NCBI RefSeq assembly: GCF_932526225.1
Contig: NC_064039.1
Location: forward strand, 4,353,001-4,417,000
Origin: Nematostella vectensis
Taxonomy: Eukaryota; Cnidaria; Anthozoa; Actiniaria; Edwardsiidae
Length of the DNA: 64,000 bases
Direction of reading: 5' to 3'
Below the pieces are notes generated by a model. That model saw nothing but the letters and a program-made list of their open reading frames with translations, searched no databases and was not told the origin of the DNA. Position numbers and translations under genes: made by a program. Shown piece after piece: positions 55,435 to 64,000 of the stretch; the first letter of the stretch is position 1; each line of letters opens with the position of its first letter.

Positions 55435-58400
55435 ATGGATATGAACTCAATATGGGACACGAAAGGTAAGATGATTTTTTTACTTATAAATTAATGTGCA
55501 ACACGGAACTTCATTATGAATGACCACGGAAAGGATGCCATCGATAGTTGTTATGTCTTCTGATTTTTCTATGTTATGGCTATCGTGATATCTCAGTGGG
55601 TTAATCTAAGCTGGTTTACTTATCTGTTTTTAGGTCGTGGCTTGATGTAACTTGATATGAGAGAAATAGTACTTCGGCCTTAGGGGCTACTAGATGATAA
55701 TAAGTGTGTTCAGGTAAAGCGAATGGTGAATAGTGTTCGTTATGACAACATGATCCTTAAGTATCTTAAGCCTACTTCCTAAATGTATAGCAAATACCCA
55801 GCAATAAACGTTACAGAAATCGAGATTTTTACTCTATAAGTGCTTCCCCTCCCACCAGATCGATAGTACAGATACGATAGTACGTAATGTTATCAAAATG
55901 CTGGCTCCTGGCAAATAAACCGTATGGCCAATCAATTACTTGCCTTGTCTCACTCTGTGAAGTCAAATGGTTCCAACAGGAAGCCAGTAGACTGCACCAT
56001 GCACGGTCATTGATTGGCTAAGCGGTTATGAGTGACTGGGAAAGAAGGCAATCTAATGTAGGAGGCTTTTCGTTGATTGGCTGATAAAGTTGCTGTTTAT
56101 TGTCATGCAGGAACTTTTGTCAAATGCGTTTTGAAAGTGTGTTTTGCGTCGAAGTCTTCATTGCCTTCGTCATCCATACCAGATTGGTTCATGGTATGTA
56201 TTAGAACCACACCTTATCTTTTGCATTCTGTCTTGAGCAGTCGTTATTCTAATATTGTGCAAAGACAAATTTTACTTCACTTTTTTATGAGACCGACTTA
56301 TAGCTGTACGTTAAGTTAAAACCATACAGGCCTAGTTAACACATTGACCCCTCAACCGGCCTGTACCGGCTTTGGGAAGTACCCACAACCCAAAAAATTC
56401 ATAAATGCAAAATAAACACAACAAGATGAAGATACTCAGGCATCAGTCTAAGGAATAAATGGTCTTGCAGATATGCATCCAACCAAGGTCTTGGCATCTA
56501 CTCTTAAGCCAAATAATAGCACAGGTTCTTTGACAAATCTCAAATCGAACAAGGAGAGAAAAGCAGAATCACCCATCTCAATAAAACGCTCAAAATACCA
56601 CACAAGGGAGAGAGATCAGCAAACACAGCTCAAGACACAAATAGATACCTTTATTCTGATCCTCCAGGTACATTTCCATGGCCTCAAAACACAATTTCCA
56701 CTTCTTGAAGGCTTGTACAACCACGAAGATGTCTTTACGTATTGCAAAGCATTCTGGGAGATCCAGGGGAAAATTCACGAGGGGAGGGCCAGTCAACACT
56801 CCTCTCCCCAAAGTCAGATGGTCGTTTCACCCCGGAGCCAAACAAATCAATTCTAGGTCATACAGACCCAGAATAGCAGTGTAAACAATTTTGGAATCAA
56901 TTTGGTTTCAGAAAAGACAGCATTTAGGAGAGCTGTGGTGATTCATTAGAAAATTATTTTCTCATCCAGTTAAAGCCAAACAAGAAAAAATCATCATGAA
57001 TCCACCTTTGCTTGCAAATATCCATAAGCAAAGCACTCAATTATGCCCCAAAAGACTTCATGATGTCCTGAGACACTCTCCTAATATGCTCATAGCTGTA
57101 TTTTTGATGAAAAATACAAGCAACCATCAACTTGTGCTGGCTTCAGCACAACGACGAGGGATTAAAAGTGGGGACCGCAAAGCACTGTTGGAAAGCTTGG
57201 ATACCGCTGACTAGGTGCAGCTGTGTTTGACTTTGACGGGCTGTATAAAACTCAGAATAGGGGAGGAGGTATCTGTTTTCAGTCTGTTTTTTGTAAATTC
57301 AGCTCAAAAATAGCCAGGAGTCAATGGGTTAAAAGTAGGGTTTACAAAGTTGATATGTTTCAGTGACCTAACCACCCTTAAAAACCCTGCAATTCTCCCC
57401 GTCCGTTTCTTGTCTCTTGATGGCTTGTTTGCCGTTCTGTCTGTTTATTTGTTCGTTGGTTTGTTTATTTGTTTGCTTGCATACTTATCTTGTTCATGAT
57501 ACACGAACTAAAATTGTTTTCCTTGATATCACAGGTGACGCGCGTTCAATAAAAAACTCAAGTAAAGATTCGACTATTAAAGTTGCCCCGTGGAAAAAGG
57601 AGCTTATGATAAAAAATTATGGCATCTTAATACACGGGATTAAATATCCAAAGCTTAACAGTGACCAATTAAACAAAGGCAAGATACATCATAATCGGAA
57701 AAGTGGAATGCAATATAGGAAGGCTAAACTGTCACGAAATGGGGTTATTGGCTTTAGAGAAAGGAAAACGAAGGCAGGAAAGCACAATGTATCCAAATAT
57801 TACACAAGTACTTCGAATAGTTCTACCAACATTGTCTCTCAGAATAACGTGACCAATGAGACAGAAAAATCAAGGCGCACAATGGTCTATGGTAATGCAG
57901 GGGCTGGGGCTAGAAAGCGTGCCCATATCTCCCCAGTCCTGTTAAGTGCGATTAAACTTCTACTGGACGAGAGAAACCACTTCAAGAAGGGTACCAATGC
58001 CCTGGAGCTAGCAAATGCGCTACAAAATAAAGATAGTAAGGCAGTAACGAGAAGCAATCTCATCCCTTTGGTTATGAAACCGGGGCTCACACAAAACGGG
58101 TACCGCGCTCGAATGATACGCGTGAAGGATGCCGGGTATACCCCTACCGTATCCAGGGAACAGCAGCGAAGGACAACAAAAGCGGGCGAGAATTCCCGGC
58201 TTGTCGACCCTACTAAGCTTGGAATATCGATACTCAAGTTGTTATTTGGCAAGCAGGCCGCTTTGGTGACTCGCCCTAAGTATAGAGATTTGTTGAATGT
58301 CAGGAAAGGAAGGCTAGATGCTAAGCTGTTGGCGGGGTATGGAAGTCCAAGGCAGAGAGAGCAGCAGCAACAGAATATCGAGAGAGAAAATAGTATGATT

Positions 58401-60563
58401 GTCTTGAAAGGGATTCGGGAGGATAACTTTTACAATGCGTTAGCAAAGTCTGTTAGCGATCTCATAAAAGCGATGTCGAAAGAAGACAAGAAGGAGGATA
58501 GCGGGAATACTTTGAATGAAAAAGAGGGGCACAAACATCACCGAAACATCACATGGCCGAAACATCACACGGAAGACTTGAAAGGTACAAGGAAATCTTG
58601 GGTGTTGCTTAAGATTCCGAAGAACGAGGCTCAGCAGTATTCTGAGGACAACCCCAAGCATGAGTCCTTAGGTAAACACCATAACCTTTTAAGCGAAGTG
58701 AAGCTCTTCCAAAATCCGAAGCCAAGCGCCCCTGTCAGTGAGAACACAGAGAGCAAGACGGTAGTGGGGGGTAAGACTCAATACACGTTTTCCTCAGGAG
58801 GGGAGGGTAAAAAGGCATCGGAGGATTTGGAGAGCATACTGGACAGTCCTCACGTTGACACAGACTCAAGGGATGTGCCTCCGCAAGTAATCTCAGAAAC
58901 GAAAGAGAAGCTTGAAGAAAACAGTAAATCGAAACTCGCGGAAGAATCAACGACGCCTGGCACAATGGCGTTCAGTTTGTCAAAGATACTTAAAGCGATT
59001 GAGGAGAGCATACAGGAGTTAAAGACTCAGCAGAAGGAAACACTTGCGAGCAAGCCAGTCATCGACGCTCATTCTTCCAGCCCCTTGGCGGCCATGACGG
59101 TGCCAGAAATGGGACCTCCAAAATCTGACCTCGCATTTCCCAAACCACAGTCAAGTGAGGCATCGGCTGTCCCCGAGTTGCTGTCAGCGATCAAAAAGCT
59201 CCTGGGCTCAAATGAACTACAGCATGAGTCTACAAGCAAGACAAGCTTTGCCAGGATTCCGAGTGACGAAGCAAACGCCGAGGACTCACTGAGACCGTCA
59301 CCAGGAGAGGTTGCCATGGGAACGAGAAGGTTCACAGAGGAGTCGGACCCACAGAACAGGCAACTGAACCTTAGACCCGCGGGATATGTGCGGGAAGAGC
59401 CGATAACCCGGACAAGTCACCGGATGCAGCCGTCTGATAACGTTCTGTTTGAGTCGGATGACGATATCGGGACACCTCGTGACACGCAGGCGACAGTGGA
59501 TGCTATCAAATTAAAGGAAGGTAAGGCACGGCAATACTTGCTTATGCTGCGTCTACACTAGTGGTTACGTTAATCCGAACAAGTTTCGGCCCGTTGGACA
59601 CAGCATTTAATGGCCTTGAAATCATTTTGAAAGGAACAGGGTCACAGAAAAACATAGTATAGTATAAATGACTCGTCTATCTTTTGTTTCTTTTGCATGT
59701 GCAGGATCGCTTTGCGGCTAATCAAAGTTATGTCTCTTGATTTTCGTGTTAGGACAGTACCACCTTCAAATTGTATGTATTAGACGCGAAGCTAGAGTGC
59801 GCAGGGTGTGCGCTCAAGCCCCACCCCCCTCCCCTCTCCCCTGGCTACGCGCATGTGTATGGATGAATTGTATATGTGAGCAAACTTTTCACGCAGCATT
59901 TAAATTAAACCAAATACGAAAGAGGCTTTTGTAACGTAGTCCCCGCCTCAACTTTCGTTTACCTTAAACCTCCTATTATTATTTGTTATAGACCTTGAGG
60001 CTTTCGCAGAGAAAGGCCTCCAAGCCCATAACAGATATCGTGCCGACCACCACGCCCCTGCTCTAAAATGGTCCGACGAGCTTGCCACCCAAGCCGAGAA
60101 GCTAGCCTATAACATGGCCATGAAAGGCACCATCGAGCGCTCGGAAGTAGCAGCCAAACTAGGATACGGAGAAAACGTCGCTAAAATTACCGGCACCAGC
60201 TTCAATAAGGCAGGCGAAGAGGCCACAAGCCTATGGTACGCCGAAGGACAAAATTACAGCTTTTCTGATCCACGACTCTCGCCTAAAACGGACGCATTCA
60301 CTCAAGTGGTGTGGAAGTCGTCCAAGAAACTTGGAATGGGTTGCGCGAGAGATCTTCAGACCAATGACCTGTATGTAGTCGCTCTGTACGACCCAATGGG
60401 CGATGACCCCATGGTGCTCCGAGCAAATGTTCTTAACACGGGAGGGGTGACCCAGGACGTTTATGCTTCGATTTTTAAGCGATTTCGAATGGATCCAAAG
60501 ATATTTCAGCCGACTGGGGGGTCAACAGGAAAAATCATAGAACACAGAAGAACAATGACCTGA
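55435..60563 (+). CDS. CAP-domain (GLIPR2-like) protein with long disordered N-terminal region
   Basis: The last two exons are well supported: 57535-59520 and 59992-60563 (stop 60561-60563). The C-terminal exon is a CAP/SCP domain: LQAHNRYRADHHAPALKW, YGENVA, WYAEGQNYSF, FTQVVWKSSKKLGMGCA, closest in style to Golgi-associated GLIPR2/GAPR-1. The two histidines of the usual CAP tetrad are not found at their places (DAFTQVVW instead of HFT.xVW; none before YGEN); both glutamates (GEN, YAEG) are kept. The 1986-nt exon before it codes about 660 residues that are Lys/Glu/Ser-rich, predicted disordered, with recurring amphipathic LLSAIKKLL-type segments. A phase-compatible first exon 55435-55465 (MDMNSIWDTK) is proposed. 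A hydrophobic in-frame extension from 57417 is an alternative start but crosses a good acceptor (GATATCACAG). A half-MITE (CCCCTGGCTACGCGC, near 59840) sits in the intron. Confidence 0.7.
56335..57333. mobile_element. About 1-kb element with imperfect terminal inverted repeats
   Basis: GTTAACACATTGACCCCTC (56335) is mirrored by GGAGTCAATGGGTTAA (ending 57333). The interior has short frames on both strands that I cannot assign to a transposase. It lies inside the proposed first intron of the CAP gene. Confidence 0.5.
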
Positions 60564-60706
60564 ATTTACAAAGATGTTCTTTTAGTTTTAAGTTGTGACG
60601 CGATGAATGATGAGACTGCGTTCGCTCCTGTGGTGCCTTGAGATTGAACCAAGCATAGCGCTGTACCTATATCTAGACAATATACTGTACCATATTTGAA
60701 GATTAC

Positions 60707-60712
60707 AATAAA
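60707..60712 (+). promoter_or_regulatory. Poly(A) signal of the CAP-domain gene
   Basis: AATAAA about 144 nt after the stop codon, followed by a T-rich stretch. Confidence 0.6.
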
Positions 60713-60776
60713 GCTATTTTTTCTACTTGGGTCTTAAAGTGATGACTTATAGTTAAGTGAGCTGAGAAGTAAGGCT

Positions 60777-60887
60777 TCGTATTATCCATGAGCCGTATTC
60801 AATGCAAATGCGTGCAAATGAAGATGAAACAATCGACTCGATTCATTTGCATGCGTTTGCATTGAATACGGCTCATGGATAATACGA
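60777..60887. repeat. Near-perfect 46-bp hairpin
   Basis: Arm 60777-60822 pairs with 60842-60887 around a 19-nt loop. The only two differences (T and G in the left arm, facing G and T) would be G-U wobbles in a plus-strand RNA, so such a transcript would be paired over all 46 positions. It lies 64 nt after the CAP gene's poly(A) signal. It could be a tiny foldback transposon or an hpRNA/miRNA-like precursor. Confidence 0.85.
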
Positions 60888-61604
60888 CGTTTTAACAAAG
60901 AAGGGGGGTGACTAGTTGAAATCCCTAATCTGCAATACCAAGAGTTTAAGAAACGTTCTTTTATCTGCAAACCCTCCAAAATCCCATACATGTTTTTAAA
61001 GAAATTGATCTTAAAGTAAACGAAATTTATGACGTTTATAGGGACGTGCGTTTAATCAGAATCTAGCAGAATAACATAATTAGGACATCAAAAAAGCAAA
61101 TATTATATTGGATTTATCTCCTATGTTATCTCCTATGTTACTTTTTGGTTGCACTGTCCTAATTAAAAAACATCTGTTTTTCTGCCTTATTACTATTCCT
61201 ACAATCCAATATACCATGAACTTGCGCTATCACGGATAACTTTGTCTTTTCTTGGATCCTGCGAGCGCTAGCCGTACGGAGAGGTCACGTGCTCCATTAC
61301 ACACAACCTCGTCCCCAGGCTCTTGCCTATCAATTCAATTCAAAATGACGTCATATAACCGCCAAAAAAAATATCTATTTAAAATAGATCGCCCAAGAAA
61401 AAACTGGGGACGGACGAGTTTGGTCATAACACACTAACTGTAATTTACCACCTTTGATTTGCGCTAACATTTTTCGACGGGCGTCCCTGCTTTTTAGAAT
61501 ATCGGACCCAAAGAATTGAAGATTGGTGCCCTGAGACACAAACAATAAAACACTGATGTCGGGTCGTATTAGGTCATTGACTCCAATAGTGCCAAATTCA
61601 TTAA

Positions 61605-61838
61605 TTTTTCATCACAACACAGATTTTCTACTTTGCTGACGAAAAATATGGTGCCGTAAAACTACTGAAAATGTCTTTCTCTTGCCCCACATTTAATGAA
61701 TTCGCGCGAAACCTCAAATGGAACTGTGTAAAGGTAAGCTTGGATGCAAAATATCTAACTGCCAAAGAGTGTTTCCATCCATCCCGTTATGATGATCTCG
61801 ATGAACTCATTCCAGCCAAAGAAGCAAGAGAATTATAG
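61605..61838 (+). CDS. Small open frame, function unknown (possible exon remnant)
   Basis: Open from 61605 to the stop at 61836-61838. The first ATG at 61671 gives 55 aa starting MSFSCPTFNEFARNLKWN. An acceptor-like ACAACACAG|ATTTTC at 61622 and a donor-like AAG|GTAAGC at 61733 are present, so it could instead be an internal exon (IFYFADEKYGAVKLLK...). No family recognised. It lies between the CAP gene and the next signal-peptide gene. Confidence 0.25.
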   Translation, partial: FFITTQIFYFADEKYGAVKLLKMSFSCPTFNEFARNLKWNCVKVSLDAKYLTAKECFHPSRYDDLDELIPAKEAREL

Positions 61839-62173
61839 AATGGAATATTATGTGTATGTATCCGTTGCTCTTATAAACAATATTTGTTGTCCTTTTGCCT
61901 ATATTGAATTGTCTTGAGTTTTTGATTCAACTGATCCTTAGAGGTATAATTGCCACGCATCGCCACCGGTTGAATGAGAATTGACATAGCACATACTTTA
62001 GACTTCAACTTATGTCACTTATAGGCTACGTTATTAAAACAACTTACAAAAAAAACATTTTAAAAACACAGAAATTGAGAATCAAATTAAGATTTGTTTG
62101 ATTTGAAAATGCTATACGATCTTCCCCAAGCCGCTTCCTCGTCTGTGAGATGAGTAAAAGGCAGTTCGCCTGA

Positions 62174-62824
62174 TGACCATGAGACTTCACGGGATCACGC
62201 TTCTACTGGTGCTTGTGATGTACAACACGACGCAAGGTATACGCAAGCAAACAACACATAAAGTCCTTGCAGTTTCTGTGTTTCTTGGCCCAGAAATAGC
62301 ACGTAGGCAAATGCAGTCCTATTGTAGCCATCCTTGCACGCCTGGGGTATGAGAGGGCTGGACCCTAGCGCGCTAGGATGAGTTCTAACCTCCTAGCTGG
62401 TAGACGCTCGTTTCTATATTACGTTCTGTCGTGCACTATCGAGGGTTTTCTCTCGGTAGCGCGTGCGCGATGAGATAACACCTCTGCTATCAGGTTATCC
62501 TTGTTTGTAGTTTTTATTTAAAGAAGTAACAGCAAGGAATACTTGTCGAACACAATCCTGGTCAAACATGATCTTGTTTCTGGGTTAGACGGTTAGGGAG
62601 TCGGTTAAAAAAGCTGCACAGGGGCGAAATAGAAACAACACTCATAAATCTCGGTATTAGTATTTAAAGCTTGGTTCAATGAAAACCTTGCTCATAATCC
62701 TTGTTAAAGATTTCGTGTTTTGTGCCTTTTCAAGGGAAAGCAGCTACTGGAGTCAGTAAAAACAGTGCACGGTCTGTGCTAGAGGGAATAACACCAGACG
62801 AGCTACGTCCCAAGGCTTCTGACG
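62174..62824 (+). CDS. 5' end of a probable secreted-protein gene (continues past window)
   Basis: Exon 1 from the ATG at 62174 to the donor near 62236 codes MTMRLHGITLLLVLVM followed by a polar stretch, a good signal peptide. Exon 2, 62735-62824, is 90 nt with phase 1 at both ends and codes GKAATGVSKNSARSVLEGIT followed by PDELRPKASD. The next exon is not identified before the window end or lies beyond it. The phase-1 exon style and position next to the CAP gene hint at a related neighbour, but there is no domain to prove it. Confidence 0.5.
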
Positions 62825-62973
62825 GTAAGGATAGCAAGAAAGCCGTAGCAGGTCAATAATATAGAATATCAGGCTCTGAGCATGCAAAACCGGTTTTCTA
62901 TAGTTTAGAGCTTGTACCTTCCAGCACGTGATCGCGAACTCGATAACTGAGTGAATACTGATGGTGAATCAGA

Positions 62974-63160
62974 CCCGTAGCCAGGATTCTGAGCGGGAGG
63001 GTTCGTTTACCCATTAAGCGGAGCTTTTTCGCTTCGGAAGCTCGCCCTAGCAAGCAGTGATACTCAATTTTCCTATATTAGAGTGGACCTTCCAGTCGAG
63101 TTTGGTGGTTTATCCGAACCCACCCACCCCCCCCCCCCCCCCCCCCCCCCTGGCTACGGG
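62974..63160. mobile_element. MITE with CCCGTAGCCAGG ends and a long C-run
   Basis: CCCGTAGCCAGG at 62974-62985 is mirrored by CCTGGCTACGGG at 63149-63160, a perfect 12-bp inverted repeat. A homopolymer of over 20 C directly precedes the right end. Confidence 0.75.
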
Positions 63161-64000
63161 CCTGTGAACCCTGGTGCTTCAACCCATCAGCATTCTCAGA
63201 AATAAGGGACATTAGCCAGCGGTTTCTCTGGGCTCACATTTTGCTAGGCAAAATGGAATAACAGCGGTATCACAAATAAAAACGAGATTCCGGCCAGCAC
63301 AGGGGCTTCCCTTTTGTTGTTACACTAGAAGTTTTTAATCAGGTTGACTAAAATTCCAAATAAAAGTAGTATTAGCGGTATTTAAACGTGCAAGGGGCAT
63401 CTCTGATTTAATACGTCCAATGATAATGGAAGTGCGGCAGTCTTGCTGAGGTTGAAAAACATCATATGCGCAAATTAAAAATTAAAAATGTATTTTAGAA
63501 AGGCTTTATGGTTCCCCTGTGTCTATCCCAGAAACCCGTGGGGCCGTTTAAAAACAAAATGGAGAACGGAAGAACGGAGAGAAGTTGTTCTTGCGGAGCG
63601 CACCGTTTTCCTTGCTTCAGTCTTTATCTTAAAGACAACAATAATGGTTCCTGAACGACTTTTTTTATGCCCGATTTCAATGAAATTACAGAGAATGTAT
63701 GGATGATTGTATGCTCTCAAGCGAACAAAAGTGCAATGTCCAAGGAACAATTATAGAGCTTTCTCTGGCATCGTTTGAACGGAAAGTGTATCCCTCGAAT
63801 GGCAAGGGTTATTTTTCGAGTCCTGCATCGTGAGCCCATAATCTCTGAAACGAGAGAATTTGATAAATTGTGATGTCTCCCCACATTTCCTTATAATAAA
63901 CGGCAACTGTTTTGACATTGTATGTGCACTATTACGTATGCGTGGCGGCCGTGTTGTCTCTTATTTCTGGGAATGTCTCGGATCTATCTCCAAAACGCTG
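63161..64000. other. Probable intron or flank of the secreted-protein gene
   Basis: No convincing exon or RNA gene seen. Short open frames on both strands near 63490-63750 overlap each other and lack splice or domain support. Confidence 0.4.

Noticed and set aside
56473-56856. 127-codon frame MHPTKVLASTLK...
   Set aside because: It lies inside the 1-kb inverted-repeat element, overlaps an opposite-strand frame and shows no family I recognise.
57417-57534. Hydrophobic N-terminus (MMACLPFCLFICSLVCLFVC) as signal peptide of the CAP gene
   Set aside because: The sequence is a TTTG/TTTA-rich low-complexity run and a strong acceptor at 57531-57534 separates it from the exon; not excluded, but less likely than a spliced first exon.

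Overview
The window looks like animal nuclear DNA that is intron-rich, AT-rich and full of minisatellites and short foldback/MITE elements. The protein sequences (SETDB1 with three Tudor repeats, MBD and a split SET domain; SUFU; MSH4; type II PI4-kinase; an EMX/NOT-like homeodomain) are close to their vertebrate counterparts but the repeats are not vertebrate. A cnidarian such as a sea anemone (Nematostella-like) fits best. That assignment is inference; no search was run.

Layout. (1) 1-7735, + strand: the 3' half of MSH4 (meiotic MutS homologue), 16 exons, its 5' part lying before the window. (2) 8195-9025: decayed LINE reverse-transcriptase tail. (3) 10634-16154, +: complete type II phosphatidylinositol 4-kinase, 9 coding exons, 463 aa. 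(4) 16.3-18.6 kb: MITE and a 21-bp satellite. (5) 18693-41904, -: complete SETDB1/eggless H3K9 methyltransferase; I resolve 39 coding exons that join in frame into about 2120 aa. (6) 42536-48604, +: complete SUFU (Hedgehog pathway), 10 coding exons, 459 aa, head-to-head with SETDB1 across a 631-bp shared promoter. (7) 49914-51702, -: three-exon homeobox gene. (8) 51.7-55.4 kb: intergenic, with a nested hairpin. (9) 55435-60563, +: CAP-domain protein with a very long disordered N-terminal part. (10) 62174-end, +: the first two exons of a probable secreted-protein gene.

The genes are unrelated housekeeping, developmental and meiotic genes rather than an operon-like system; only SETDB1 and SUFU share an obvious regulatory region.

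The most unusual signal is the placement of the minisatellites. At least three arrays (MSH4 at 4151, SETDB1 at 29170 and at 25046) begin exactly at an exon's 5' splice site. Their units carry copies of that exon end plus donor, so each array is a tandem row of about 10-20 candidate donor sites. Two of the three have the same 39-bp period. A fourth array (SUFU, 47395-47680) carries copies of the 3' splice site of the exon that follows it, and two more abut splice junctions. This suggests a process that amplifies exon-intron junctions, with possible consequences for splicing or intron evolution.
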